44,981 bases of DNA, from assembly GCA_025061985.1 (NCBI GenBank), contig JANXAW010000040.1, positions 1 through 44,981 on the forward strand. The letters are read 5' to 3'. Both the position numbers and the translations under genes were made by a program. The DNA is from Fimbriimonadales bacterium. GTDB lineage: Bacteria > Armatimonadota > Fimbriimonadia > Fimbriimonadales > GBS-DC. Below are positions 1 through 9,496 of the stretch, piece after piece; the first letter of the stretch is position 1, and every line of letters starts with the position of its first letter. The notes under the pieces were generated by a model. It was not told where the DNA came from, ran no database searches, and was given only the letters and a program-made list of their open reading frames with translations.

Positions 1-121
1 GCTACGGTAGCGGCGGCGTCCTCGCCGACGACCATACCACTCGAAGAGACAGTCAGTATCCCAGGAGAAGGCAGGCTTGCCAAAAACAGGTATCCTTTGT
101 GTGGCAGGGAGGCTGCCCGAT

Positions 122-2824
122 ATGCACAACCCGCTCGTTGAGGCGCGGCTATATACCCAAGAGTTTGTACCGCACGCCCTTACTTCAGAGCAAGTCGCTG
201 CCCAACTGGGCACTTGCGAGCATGGGCTGACCGTCCGTGAAGCCCAGCAGCGACTACAGCGCTATGGTGCTAACGAAATTGAGCAAATCGAGCCAATCAA
301 CATCCTTCGGCTCATCTGGCATCAGTTCCAAAGCCCGCTGATTTACATCCTGATGATTGCAGCGGTCGTGACGCTGTTTCTGGGCGAGTATATCGATGCG
401 GGTGTAATCGTAGCAGTGCTTATCCTCAACGCCACTATTGGTTTTATTCAAGAGTTCCGCGCAGAGAAGTCAGTGCGCGCGCTGATGCAGCTTACTGCCC
501 CTCGTGCGCTGGTGCTGCGGGATGGCAAAGAGTACGACATCCCTAGTCGCGAGCTGGTGCCTGGCGATGTGGTGCTTTTGGAGTCGGGTGTGCGCGTGCC
601 AGCAGACATTCGGCTGTTTCAGGCAACAGCGCTGCAAGTAGACGAGTCGCTGCTCACGGGCGAGTCGGTGCCTGTGTACAAGCAAGTGGCGCCTGTGCCG
701 CCCGAGACGCCGCTGGCAGACCGCGCGAATATGCTCTTTTCGGGCACGATTGTGGTCTCAGGGCGCGGGCGTGGCTATGTGGTGGCTACAGGCGCACGCA
801 CAGAGCTGGGCAAGATCGCGGGCAGCATCCGCGCTCAACGCGCCGAGGAAACCCCCCTTCAGCAGCGCATGCGCCGCTTTGCCGACCTTATCGGCATCGT
901 GATTGGCGTAAGCTGCACAGTTATCTTTGCACTCGGCTTGGCGATTGGCAACAGCCCCATCGAGATGTTCAAAGTGGCGGTAGGCGTGGCGGTGGCAGCC
1001 ATCCCTGAGGGCTTACCGATTGTGCTCACCATCACGCTGGCACTGCGCGTGAGCGCGATGGCGAAACGCAACGCCCTCGTGCGTCGCTTGCACGCCGTAG
1101 AAACGCTGGGGAGCACAACCGTGATCGGCTCCGATAAAACAGGTACGCTGACCGAAAACCGCATGACCGTGCAGGAGTATTGGACGGCGGGCGAGTGGTA
1201 TCGGATTAGCGAGCTACAAGCACACGAGGTACCCCGCGAGGATGAGCATCCATTTGTGCTTGCGTTGCTGACCTCTGTGCTCACCAACGAGGCACACGTG
1301 CGGCGTATTGGCGAGGACGAATACGAGATTCACGGCGACCCCACCGAAGCTGCACTACTCATCGCTGCGCTCAAAGCGGGCTTTCACCACGAGGAATGGC
1401 GCGCGCGCCATCCAGTGGTGGGCGAAATACCCTTCGAGCCAGAGTTGCAGTACTCTGCCAGTTTGCGGGCGCGAGGCGAGGAACACTGGATGTTCGTCAA
1501 AGGCGCGCCTGAGCGGGTGCTGCGGATGTCTACGCGCTGGCTCACCCCCGATGGCGAGCTACCCTTGGACGCCAACGCCTATGAGGAAGTCATGACGCAC
1601 GCGCAGGCGATGGCAACGCGCGGTCTGCGCGTGCTGGGACTAGCCTACCGACGCTACACCGAGCCTGTGGAAACCCGATTTGGGGTACCCGAGCCTGCCG
1701 ATTTAGTGTTTATTGGCTTGGTGGGCATGATGGACCCCCCACGCCCAGGCGTGTTGGAAGCGATCCGAGAGTGTCATCAAGCGGGCATCCGCGTGCTAAT
1801 GATTACGGGCGATCACGCTGCCACGGCACGCGCGATTGCTGCGCAACTGGAAATCGCTCCGCCCGACGCCGAGGTCATCACAGGCGCCGACTTAGAGCGT
1901 ATGTCGGACGAGGAGTTGCGTGAGCGCGTGCGCACAGTGAATGTATTTGCGCGCGTTTCGCCTGAGCATAAGTTGCGCGTGGTGCGCGCGCTGCAAGCAA
2001 ACGGCGAGGTGGTTGCCGTCACGGGCGACGGCGTAAACGATGCGCCTGCCCTCAAAGCCGCCGAAGTGGGCATCGCGATGGGCAAAAGCGGCACCGATGT
2101 TGCCCGCGAAGCCGCGGATATCGTGCTGGCAGACGATAACTTTGTAAGCATCCGCAACGCCGTTGAAGAAGGGCGCGTCGCCTTCAAGAACTTGCGCAAC
2201 GCCACCTTCTTCCTGCTTTCAACGGGGGCTGGCTCGGTACTGATGTTCCTGTTTGCAGTGCTATTGGGCTTGCCGATGCCGATGCTCCCTGCACAGCTGC
2301 TGTGGCTCAACCTCGTAACGAACGGCTTGCAAGATGTGGCGATGGCATTTGAGCCAGGCGACAAGAGCATTATGCGCCAGCGCCCCCGCCCACGTGAGGA
2401 AGGGATCCTTTCCAACTTGCTATGGGAGCGCACTGTGATTGTGGGATTGCTGATTGCTGTATCGACGCTTTGGCTGTTTATGTACGAATATGAGAGCACA
2501 GGCTCGCTTACGCGCGCGCAAACCGTTGCGCTTACAACCGTGGTGCTGTTTCAGAACTTCCATGTGGGCAACGCGCGTTCCGAGTTCCGTTCTGTGTTCC
2601 TGCTTAGCCCCTTGCGTAACCCCTTCTTGCTCATTGCGGTGATTGTGGCAACGAGTGTGCATGCGGTTGCGCTTTACCTGCCCTTTACCCAGTTTGTGTT
2701 GCGTGTAGAGCCGATTGAGCTGGAGGCGTGGCTGCGCAGCGCGTTGGTGGCGCTAAGCGTGGTGGTGGTTGTGGAAGCCCACAAGTGGCTGCGCCACCCC
2801 AAGCTGGCACGCGAGGGCATTTAG
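122..2824 (+). CDS. P2-type cation-transporting ATPase (Ca2+-ATPase-like)
   Basis: An ATP-driven inner-membrane cation pump of about 900 residues, normal for P2 ATPases. The N-terminal cation-ATPase domain is followed by the actuator motif TGES, the M4 motif PEGLP, the phosphorylation motif DKTGTLT (Asp near residue 338 of the ATG-start protein) and the hinge TGDGVNDAP. Six C-terminal membrane helices follow, the first pair carrying NLVTNGLQD. PEGLP and overall layout put it with the P2A/P2-type Ca2+ or related cation pumps; the transported ion cannot be settled from sequence alone. ATG at 122 is preferred because AGGGAGG lies about 9 nt upstream and homologues begin near here; an in-frame TTG at 77 with its own AGGAG is the alternative (915 aa). 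It appears to be transcribed alone. Confidence 0.93.
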   Translation: MHNPLVEARLYTQEFVPHALTSEQVAAQLGTCEHGLTVREAQQRLQRYGANEIEQIEPINILRLIWHQFQSPLIYILMIAAVVTLFLGEYIDAGVIVAVLILNATIGFIQEFRAEKSVRALMQLTAPRALVLRDGKEYDIPSRELVPGDVVLLESGVRVPADIRLFQATALQVDESLLTGESVPVYKQVAPVPPETPLADRANMLFSGTIVVSGRGRGYVVATGARTELGKIAGSIRAQRAEETPLQQRMRRFADLIGIVIGVSCTVIFALGLAIGNSPIEMFKVAVGVAVAAIPEGLPIVLTITLALRVSAMAKRNALVRRLHAVETLGSTTVIGSDKTGTLTENRMTVQEYWTAGEWYRISELQAHEVPREDEHPFVLALLTSVLTNEAHVRRIGEDEYEIHGDPTEAALLIAALKAGFHHEEWRARHPVVGEIPFEPELQYSASLRARGEEHWMFVKGAPERVLRMSTRWLTPDGELPLDANAYEEVMTHAQAMATRGLRVLGLAYRRYTEPVETRFGVPEPADLVFIGLVGMMDPPRPGVLEAIRECHQAGIRVLMITGDHAATARAIAAQLEIAPPDAEVITGADLERMSDEELRERVRTVNVFARVSPEHKLRVVRALQANGEVVAVTGDGVNDAPALKAAEVGIAMGKSGTDVAREAADIVLADDNFVSIRNAVEEGRVAFKNLRNATFFLLSTGAGSVLMFLFAVLLGLPMPMLPAQLLWLNLVTNGLQDVAMAFEPGDKSIMRQRPRPREEGILSNLLWERTVIVGLLIAVSTLWLFMYEYESTGSLTRAQTVALTTVVLFQNFHVGNARSEFRSVFLLSPLRNPFLLIAVIVATSVHAVALYLPFTQFVLRVEPIELEAWLRSALVALSVVVVVEAHKWLRHPKLAREGI

Positions 2825-2946
2825 TACGAACAGACTTGCCGCTTTCGGAACGCCGATCGGTTTCGCAACTGGGGGCAACCGCTCGCTGACGCTGCTTTTC
2901 AGCTGCTAAAGTTGAAACAGCCCCCGCGACCACTTACCCTCTTGGG

Positions 2947-2952
2947 TATAAT
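2947..2952 (+). promoter_or_regulatory. -10 hexamer TATAAT abutting the Uma2 gene
   Basis: A consensus TATAAT, preceded by GG, ends 6 nt before an in-frame GTG (2959) and 12 nt before ATG (2965). No Shine-Dalgarno lies between, so the mRNA would be leaderless or nearly so. No convincing -35 box was seen at the right distance. Confidence 0.6.
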
Positions 2953-2964
2953 CCCGCCGTGCCC

Positions 2965-3555
2965 ATGACGACGCAACCGCCGCAAGCGCGTCGCTGCCTC
3001 AGCTGGGAAGAGTACCTGCGCTGGGAGGATGAGTGCACGCACTATGAAATCATCAACGGCGAGGTGCACGAGTTGCCTACCCCAACGCTCAAGCACCAGA
3101 TTGTTCTGGACGAGCTGATGGCTCGTTTACGCACTTTTGTACGTAAGAACCGCTTGGGGCGCTTGCTCACTGCGCCTTTCGACTTCGTTATTCATCGCGA
3201 ACCTTTGCGCACACGCCAACCCGACCTGTTTTTCCTCTCGCGTGAGCGCGAAGCCGAGTGGAAGCCCCACCAAGACAAGCCACGCCTAGAGGTAGCTCCC
3301 GATTTGGTGGTAGAAATCCTTTCCGAGTCGGACACTTACAGCCGCTGGAAGGACAAGTTGCGTGACTACCACCAGCTCGGAGTGCGCGAGGTGTGGGCAG
3401 TAGATATCGACACCGAGGAGATTGAGGTGCTGGTGCGCGAAGAAAGCGGGTATTGTTCGCTAGGCTGGTTTTCGGGCGAGCAGCTTGTGCCTACGCAGGT
3501 GCTAAAAGGGCTGGAACTCAAACCGCGCGAGGTATTCGAAGCGGCGCGAGAGTAG
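2965..3555 (+). CDS. Uma2 family endonuclease-like protein
   Basis: A 196-198 residue single-domain protein of the Uma2 family (DUF820), a PD-(D/E)XK nuclease-fold family common in cyanobacteria and Armatimonadota. Characteristic elements are the N-terminal YEIINGEV strand, QPDLFF, DLVVEILSES (with the fold's Asp and Glu) and YHQLGVREVWAVD. The cellular role of the family is not well established; the nuclease name rests on fold. The start is either GTG 2959 or ATG 2965, both immediately after TATAAT. A second family member lies at 40449-41003. Confidence 0.85.
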   Translation: MTTQPPQARRCLSWEEYLRWEDECTHYEIINGEVHELPTPTLKHQIVLDELMARLRTFVRKNRLGRLLTAPFDFVIHREPLRTRQPDLFFLSREREAEWKPHQDKPRLEVAPDLVVEILSESDTYSRWKDKLRDYHQLGVREVWAVDIDTEEIEVLVREESGYCSLGWFSGEQLVPTQVLKGLELKPREVFEAARE

Positions 3556-3605
3556 CCTCTCAGCAGTGGCATTGCCACAACGCGAACGGGTTCGTTTGAG
3601 TACGG

Positions 3606-3611
3606 TAAAAT
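3606..3611 (+). promoter_or_regulatory. -10 hexamer TAAAAT abutting the epimerase start
   Basis: TAAAAT, preceded by GG, ends 9 nt before ATG 3621 with no Shine-Dalgarno between. Candidate near-leaderless promoter. Confidence 0.5.
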
Positions 3612-3620
3612 CCGTTTGGT

Positions 3621-4703
3621 ATGGATAAGGTGCTCATCACGGGCGGAGCAGGGTTTTTGGGCTATCACCTCGCTCACCACTTTGCAGCCAAAGGGGCGAA
3701 AGTTGCCCTACTAGATATCGCGCCTTACGAGGAAAGCGAGTACCCAGTAGGCACTGAGTTTTACACAGGTGACGTCCGCAATCGCGAGCAAGTGCGTGGC
3801 GCCCTTGAGAAAGTGCAGCCTCGATGGGTGATTCATGGCGCTGCTGCCTTGCCCCTTTGGAAACGCACAGATATCTTCAGCACCAACGTAGACGGCACAC
3901 GCATTGTGCTAGAAGAAGCCTTTCGCGCAGGCGTGGAGCGCGTGGCGTACGTGTCCTCTACAGCAGTTTACGGCATCCCGCGCAAGCACCCCATAGAAGA
4001 GACTGATCCCCTCAGTGGCGTGGGGCCCTATGGCGAAAGCAAGATCCTTGCCGAACGCATTTGCGAGGAGTTTCGCGCGAAGGGCTACATCGTGCCTATC
4101 ATCCGCCCCAAGACCTTCATCGGGCAAGCGCGGCTCGGCGTGTTCCAAATCCTGTACGACTGGGTAGAGTCGGGCGCACGCATTCCGATGATTGGGAGCG
4201 GGCGTAACCGCTACCAGCTGCTGGAAGTCACCGACCTCGCCGAAGCGTTCTGGCTCGCTTGCACGGTAGACCCTGCAAAGGCAAACGATACCTTCAACAT
4301 CGGCGCGGAACGGTTTCAAACAGTGCGCGAAGATTTACAGGCGTTGTGTGATTTCGCAGGGACAGGCGCACGTCCAATAAGCACACCCGCTGGCTTGGTG
4401 AAGTTTATTCTGCGCATTCTGGAAGCCCTCAAACTCTCGCCCCTCTACAAGTGGGTGTATGAGACCGCTGACAAAGACTCGTATGTCTCCGTTGCCAAAG
4501 CGAAGGAGAAACTGGGCTGGAGCGCACGCTACAGCAATGCCGAGGCGCTGATTCGTTCGTATGAGTGGTACCTAGAGCACGCCTCGGGCTTAGAAATAGG
4601 CACAGGTGTGACGCATCGCGTCGCGTGGGAGCAAGGGGCGCTGAAGGCGTTCAAGTGGCTGCTGGGCGGCAGAAAGCGTTCACGCAAGCCCGCCCATGCG
4701 TAG
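3621..4703 (+). CDS. NAD(P)-dependent epimerase/dehydratase (extended SDR)
   Basis: A 360-residue extended short-chain dehydrogenase/reductase. The Rossmann nucleotide-binding motif GGAGFLG is at residues 8-14. The catalytic YxxxK is Tyr137-Lys141 (YGESK), with the upstream Ser in VSSTAVYG. The family acts mostly on nucleotide sugars (epimerisation, dehydration or reduction) in the cytosol; some members act on sterol-like substrates. The glycosyltransferase block that follows suggests a nucleotide-sugar substrate, but the exact reaction cannot be read from the sequence. The first ATG is used; it has no Shine-Dalgarno and lies 9 nt after TAAAAT. It is convergent with the interrupted glycosyltransferase downstream. 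Confidence 0.88.
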   Translation: MDKVLITGGAGFLGYHLAHHFAAKGAKVALLDIAPYEESEYPVGTEFYTGDVRNREQVRGALEKVQPRWVIHGAAALPLWKRTDIFSTNVDGTRIVLEEAFRAGVERVAYVSSTAVYGIPRKHPIEETDPLSGVGPYGESKILAERICEEFRAKGYIVPIIRPKTFIGQARLGVFQILYDWVESGARIPMIGSGRNRYQLLEVTDLAEAFWLACTVDPAKANDTFNIGAERFQTVREDLQALCDFAGTGARPISTPAGLVKFILRILEALKLSPLYKWVYETADKDSYVSVAKAKEKLGWSARYSNAEALIRSYEWYLEHASGLEIGTGVTHRVAWEQGALKAFKWLLGGRKRSRKPAHA

Positions 4704-4760
4704 CCAATCCTTAGGGGTAGTCTGCGATGCGAGACGCCAACTTTATCCCTTTCGCCGCAG

Positions 4761-6047
4761 CTAACGCTCGCTGCCTAAGGGAAGTTCTCGTAGCACCGCC
4801 TGCAGCCAGCTCGCCCAACATAAGCCCGCCAGCGGGGTCACGAAGGGCAGAGCCTGCAGGAAGAAGCGCGAGTAGGCTGCATTCCCCACTATAAGAGCAA
4901 AGTAAAGCACTGAAGCCACTGATAAAGCTACCCAAACCTTTGGAAGCTTACGCCATAGCAGCACCCCTGCAACCCATGCTGCAAATAGCGCTGACTGGAA
5001 TACCCAAGAGTAGTAAATGTAGGCTCGGAGTTTCGGATCTTGTTTGACAATTTTGTCTCGCTCGCGTGAGACCAGCATGGTAGCGCGGAACCAGAAGTGG
5101 AAAAAGCCCATAGCCGAAGCCTTGAGAAATCGGATAGGGTCTTCCTTTATCTTCTCGCGCGCAACGATGGCATAGTATCGTGCTATTGCAAACGGGTTTT
5201 GTCTGTCTGCCTCTGGAGCGCGCTGGTGCGCTTCCTGCATCAGTTGCTGCGTCATCGGACGCCAGGCTTCTTCGTCGGGAGCCAAGCCACTCGCCACAAA
5301 CAGCGCTAAGAGATTGTACTCCCCCGATGCGCTCAGACGAAAGGTGCCATAGTGAACCTTGTTGTAGATTGCCCACGGCGAGAGCCACACTGCAAATAAC
5401 AGCATAAACACAACCCACCGAATCAGCCCCAGCCGCCAGCTGGATGCTGTAAGCATGTGCCAGATCATCCCTGCAACTGGCGCGAAGTACAGCATCCCAA
5501 TCCGATTAGGAACCGTAAGTGCTGCAAAAAGGCTTGCTACCAGCACCCCTCAGAACCACGACCGCCTTGATTCTTGGTAACGCACCCCCAGCACGAAAGC
5601 AAACAACATACACACTGCCAAGAACATGAATAAAGTCTCGCTGTACAGCAGAGCTGCGAAACGGATACTATGCGGATGGAGTGCTAACAACCATCCCGCC
5701 ACAACCCCCGCCCGGTCTCCGATGCCCGTCCTAACCAAGATTGCCATCACCAAGCATGAGAGCGCGCTCAGGAAACAGTTTACAAAAACACCAATGGGGA
5801 TATTGACCCCTACAACGCGATAGACGAGACTCAAGAACAAGGGGTATCCTGGAACAAACACAGCAATTCGCCAGCGTGACTCTGCAGATAGCTTGCCATC
5901 AGTGGCTAAATCGATGGCTACTTCGTGGAATAGTTTGGGATCCCCGTAAACGTACAGTTGCTCATATGATGGCGTCCATGGACGCAAGCTAAGGGCGGCT
6001 GCAAGACGCGCTCCTAATGCAACTACAAAGATTAGGGTCGCAATCAT
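4761..6047 (-). pseudogene. GT39/ArnT-like membrane glycosyltransferase, interrupted by in-frame TGA
   Basis: A polytopic membrane protein of the GT-C class (family 39-like, which uses polyprenyl-phosphate sugars at the membrane). The N-terminal part has a first membrane helix followed by a loop with YGDPKLFHEVA; further helices and a late periplasmic region follow. The reading frame is interrupted once, by TGA at 5552-5550. The codons on either side read SWF-stop-GVLVASLF in the same frame and homology-like texture continues to TAG at 4763-4761. A single base change explains it; a Trp codon (TGG) is the simplest ancestor. The start is probably ATG 6047 (MIATLIF); the frame is open further upstream to 6191 but a TATACT lies at 6085-6080. 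It could be a nonsense allele, a recent pseudogene or a sequence error. The two fragments are 4761-5546 and 5550-6047. Confidence 0.75.
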
Positions 6048-6079
6048 CCAAAACTTTCTACTGGACGTGGTCGCGTGAA

Positions 6080-6085
6080 AGTATA
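6080..6085 (-). promoter_or_regulatory. Candidate -10 hexamer TATACT for the GT39-like gene
   Basis: TATACT preceded by GG on the minus strand, 32 nt upstream of ATG 6047. No -35 box was recognised. It helps to choose 6047 over more upstream starts. Confidence 0.35.
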
Positions 6086-6255
6086 CCTGACGGTTAGCTC
6101 GCGGGTGGTGCGGTACGGTGAGAAGACGCCCTCGAGCCTCCGAGCCTTCGGGAGCCATTGCACCGTGCGCAGGGGGGTGCTTATGCAGCAAGGTAGTCGA
6201 CAGGATGTCGGTTCCCTACGCCCACAATCTACCACTATGACGAAAACGTGGTGGG

Positions 6256-6261
6256 TACAAT
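6256..6261 (+). promoter_or_regulatory. -10 hexamer TACAAT abutting a GT4 gene
   Basis: TACAAT preceded by GGG ends 6 nt before GTG 6268 and 9 nt before ATG 6271; no Shine-Dalgarno intervenes. Candidate leaderless promoter, in the divergent gap with the GT39-like gene. Confidence 0.5.
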
Positions 6262-6270
6262 CTTTCTGTG

Positions 6271-7380
6271 ATGCGCGTGCTGATGGTAGGGCCCGCGCCA
6301 GAGGTGCAGGGTGGGGTCTCCTGTGTTATTCGCTTGATGCTCAAATGCTCCCCTCCCCAGATAGAGTACACGATGCAACCCACGGTCGCACCAAGCACCA
6401 CTGCTGCCCATCTACGAGGCAAGTCCCTTGCGTACACCCTGCGAGCGCTAGCCAACCTTTGGTACTTCCTAAACAGCTTACGCAGGATACGATATCTACT
6501 GCACAGTGATAGCTATCACCTCGTTCACATTCACTTCTCTAAGCGAGGCAGCACTTTACGCAAATACTTCGTTTCGCGACTAGTTGATAGGCACGGGACA
6601 CCGTACCTCCTCCATGCCCACAGCGGCGGTTATCGCGAGTTCTATCAGCGCGTTCCTCAGTTTGTCAAAGGGCGCATTCACTGGATGCTGTGCCACTCTA
6701 GAGGGCTAGTAGTGCTTTCGGAGCAGTGGAGCGAGTTCTATCGGAGGCTGCTGGGTAAGTGCGCGCGCCCCATCTGGGTGATGCCAAACCCCGTAGAGTT
6801 TCCTGAACGCTGGCACGTAGACACTTCTGATACACTGAAGCTGCTATTTCTCGGCAGGATGGGTGAGCACAAGGGCACAGACCGCATCCTGCAGGCAGTA
6901 GCACGCCTGCCGCAGCCCTTGCGCGAGCGTGTGCGCCTGTACATGGCAGGCGATGGCGATGTAGACGCCGTTCGACGCCTTGCCGCTGAACTGGGGTTGC
7001 AAGCTCAAGCAGACATTCGCAACTGGATCGAAGGGGAGGGCAAAGAGCGCTGGATGCAGGAGACCAACGCCTTCATCCTGCCGTCCCGTGCCGAGGGGCT
7101 GCCAATGGCAATGCTGGAGGCGATGGCGTATGGCAAAGCGCTGATTGTCAGCCCTGTGGGAGGTATCCCTGAGTTCGTGACCGATGGGCAGGAAGGAATC
7201 TTGGTACCTCCCGACGATGTTGACGCCATCAGTCAGGCGATTGCGAAACTGGCAGAGAACCCCAACTTGCGCCGCCAGATGGGGCTGGCAGCCCGCGCAC
7301 GCGTGGAACCGCTGGATGTGAAAGGGTATATGCAGCGAATGCTAGCAGTTTACTATGAAGTGGCTACACGAAATCAGTAG
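6271..7380 (+). CDS. Glycosyltransferase family 4 (GT-B fold)
   Basis: A 369-residue cytosolic retaining glycosyltransferase of the GT4 type, expected to move a sugar from a nucleotide donor to a growing glycan. The N-terminal half opens with MRVLMVGPAPEVQGGV, the acceptor-side Rossmann domain. The C-terminal half has LLFLGRMGEHKG and the donor-binding E-x7-E motif in SRAEGLPMAMLEAMA. Length is normal for the family. It stands between two interrupted glycosyltransferases on the other strand, within the polysaccharide block. The specific sugar and acceptor are unknown. ATG 6271 is preferred over an adjacent GTG at 6268; both lie directly behind TACAAT. Confidence 0.9.
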   Translation: MRVLMVGPAPEVQGGVSCVIRLMLKCSPPQIEYTMQPTVAPSTTAAHLRGKSLAYTLRALANLWYFLNSLRRIRYLLHSDSYHLVHIHFSKRGSTLRKYFVSRLVDRHGTPYLLHAHSGGYREFYQRVPQFVKGRIHWMLCHSRGLVVLSEQWSEFYRRLLGKCARPIWVMPNPVEFPERWHVDTSDTLKLLFLGRMGEHKGTDRILQAVARLPQPLRERVRLYMAGDGDVDAVRRLAAELGLQAQADIRNWIEGEGKERWMQETNAFILPSRAEGLPMAMLEAMAYGKALIVSPVGGIPEFVTDGQEGILVPPDDVDAISQAIAKLAENPNLRRQMGLAARARVEPLDVKGYMQRMLAVYYEVATRNQ

Positions 7381-8307
7381 CTACTCTGCCTGCCTCAACT
7401 TCCGCCTATCGTTCAAGTAAAGAAAAATCCCCAAGGGAGCTGGGCAAAGGTACAAGGCTTTGTGCCGTGCTTCCGCGAATTGTTGGGCGGGTCCTACCTT
7501 CCCATGCAGGGAGTGACGCACAAACTTAGCGTATGCTTTCAACCGTTCAACAAGGGGAACCATCTCCGCAGGCATTTCCGCAAGCTCGCGGTTAGTCAGA
7601 CGCATTGCATGCGACTCTATGCACAAGCGCAACGCGCGGATAGGATCGGTGGGGTCGGACAAGCCACCCACTTGATACTCCGCATGCGCAAAAACTTCGT
7701 TTACGAACCTGATTTTGTATTTTAGGGCAAGCCGATTCCAAACGAGTGCTTCCGTTATGAACCGCCCCAAATCCTCTGGAAATGGGAACTGCCGGAGCAC
7801 ATCCGTGCGGTTCATGCCGAACTTGTCACCCTTCACATGGTAAAGCGTGCGTATTGTGACAGCATTTGCATCCATTACATCTTGAGGAAATCGTGTGCCC
7901 ACGATTGTTCCATCAGGGTAGGCGTACAATCCAGCAACGCCAACGAACCTGCTGCGTTGCTCATGGGGAATAGAAGGCCAGTGATAGAGGAGGCGTTCCA
8001 GTGCGTTCGGGACCAACTAATCATCGCTGTCCGAACAGACAAACAGCTCGCCAGCCGCCCGATTCACGGCGCGGTTGTGTGCTACGTGCTTGCCGCTGTT
8101 TTCCTGCCAATAGTATCGTATGCAGAAGTCGGCTTCTTGTTGCCACTGCCTGACCAGCTCAGCGGTGTTGTCGGTGGAGCCGTCATCGATGATGAGCCAC
8201 TCAAAGTCCCGCAAGGTCTGCTCCTGTAGGCTCTTATATGCTCGAGGCAACAGATGCGCGCGGTTGTAGGCAGGAGTGAACACTGTGAAGGTGAACTGTT
8301 TTTCCAT
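7381..8307 (-). pseudogene. Glycosyltransferase family 2, interrupted by in-frame TAG after the DxD motif
   Basis: A GT-A fold family 2 glycosyltransferase. The start ATG 8307 (MEKQFTFTVFTPAYN) has AGGTGA about 7 nt upstream. The N-terminal half shows FTPAYNRAHLL, WLIIDDGSTD and the metal-binding SDSDD. The next codon is TAG (8019-8017), after which the same frame continues LVPNALERLL and runs to TAG-equivalent end at 7381. Family members commonly have SDSDDW-L here, so TGG to TAG is the likely change. If terminated, the product is about 96 residues and lacks most of the acceptor half; a restart at TTG 8016 would give a 211-residue C-terminal piece. It sits 7 nt downstream of a GT4 gene in the same operon. 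Nonsense allele, decay or sequence error cannot be separated here. Confidence 0.8.
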
Positions 8308-8314
8308 TCGCGTT

Positions 8315-9496
8315 TCACCTCGTTTTGGGTACATCATTGGAGCTGTGGGGCTCCCTTTCCTGTCGCAGCAGCTGAAGGTACAGCTGCTCATATGCTTGCA
8401 CCATGGTTTTGATATCGAAGTGTGTGCAGGCGTACTCGCGCGCTGCTGCGCCCAACTGATGTCGCAGGGATGCATCTTTGATTAGTCGCTTGAGCGCATC
8501 CGCCAGCGCCGCTTCGTTTTCGGGGGGCACCAGCAGTCCTGTGCGCTCATGTTGAATCAGCTCGGGCACGCCGCCGACAGCTGTGCAAACAGGGGGTAGT
8601 CCTGCTGCCATCGCCTCCATCACTGAGAGTGGGTTGCCTTCATAGTGCGAGGCGAGCACAAAAATATCTGAGGCATTCAAAATCGCAGGCACATCGCCTC
8701 GCCCACCCAAGAAGCGCACTCGCTCGGCGATCCCCAGCTCTTGCGCAAGTCGTTGGAGCGAGTCGGCGTAGGTAGGGTTAGCATGGTCGGGGGCACCAAC
8801 CACAAGCAGCAAAGTATTAGCGGATTGCTCGCCCAATCGTGCATATGCCCGCAGGAGCAGTGGGTGGTTCTTTTGCGCACGCAGTGCCCCTACGCACACC
8901 AACAGCACGGCATCCTGCGGGATGCCCTCACGGGCACGCCACACTGCGCGAGCGGCGTCATTGGGCATGTAGCGGGCTGTTGGAATGCCGTTTGGGATTA
9001 ATGCAACGGGCTCACGTCGATACTCCCGCCGAAAGGTGCGCGAGACCTCCTCGGCAATCGAAACAGGCTGCACACCAAACCGATATGCCCAACTTTGAAA
9101 TCGCCTCCACAGGCGCGAACGAATCTCACCGAGCGCGACGTTGTGGACTGTATGCACTACTGCCTTTGGACGCGCAAACAGGCAGGCGGGATATACATAA
9201 CGCCCAACGGGCTGATGAGTGTGCACAATGTCAGGCCGGATTTGACGCAGCAGTCGAATAAGCCTCAGGTAGGTGCGCCCGTCAAAGCCCCTGCGTTTGT
9301 ATGCCGAGTGGATTTTTGCACCGTGCCGCTGCAGGTACTGCTCCAGAGGCGACCCCTTAGGAGGGTGTAGGCTAATAAGGTGCGACTCGAATCGCTCGGG
9401 ATCAAGGTGGGCGGCGAGATAGGTTGCCATCCATTCTGCGCCGCCCACGTTGAACGCGGGGATTACCTGCACCACGCGGATGCGCCCATTTTTCAT
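8315..9496 (-). CDS. Glycosyltransferase family 4 (GT-B fold)
   Basis: A 393-residue retaining glycosyltransferase. The N-terminus (MKNGRIRVVQVIPAFNVGGAE) carries the typical GGAE glycine loop. The central part has PNGIPTARY, and the C-terminal donor domain has VLASHYEGNPLSVMEAMAAGLPPV with the E-x7-E motif. The start ATG 9496 overlaps the TGA of the upstream secreted-protein gene as ATGA, arguing for translational coupling; the frame is open further upstream but that would lie inside the neighbouring gene. It shares motif wording with the GT4 at 11638-12777, so the two are probable paralogues. Likely part of exopolysaccharide or surface glycan assembly; the donor sugar is unknown. Confidence 0.9.
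   Translation of the reverse strand: MKNGRIRVVQVIPAFNVGGAEWMATYLAAHLDPERFESHLISLHPPKGSPLEQYLQRHGAKIHSAYKRRGFDGRTYLRLIRLLRQIRPDIVHTHQPVGRYVYPACLFARPKAVVHTVHNVALGEIRSRLWRRFQSWAYRFGVQPVSIAEEVSRTFRREYRREPVALIPNGIPTARYMPNDAARAVWRAREGIPQDAVLLVCVGALRAQKNHPLLLRAYARLGEQSANTLLLVVGAPDHANPTYADSLQRLAQELGIAERVRFLGGRGDVPAILNASDIFVLASHYEGNPLSVMEAMAAGLPPVCTAVGGVPELIQHERTGLLVPPENEAALADALKRLIKDASLRHQLGAAAREYACTHFDIKTMVQAYEQLYLQLLRQEREPHSSNDVPKTR

Noticed and set aside
1-121. A gene in the first 121 bases
   Set aside because: No supported frame or promoter; it may be the tail of something cut off by the window edge.
2685-3096. Minus-strand frames across the ATPase end and first Uma2 gene
   Set aside because: Antisense shadows with no motif and unlike either neighbour in texture.
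5550-5552. TGA read as selenocysteine or by programmed readthrough
   Set aside because: No SECIS-like hairpin was seen after the codon, GT39 enzymes are not selenoproteins, and a neighbouring gene has a similar TAG.
4761-8307. Phase variation or a diversity-generating retroelement causing the two stops
   Set aside because: No simple repeats at the stops, no reverse transcriptase or template/variable repeat pair in the window.
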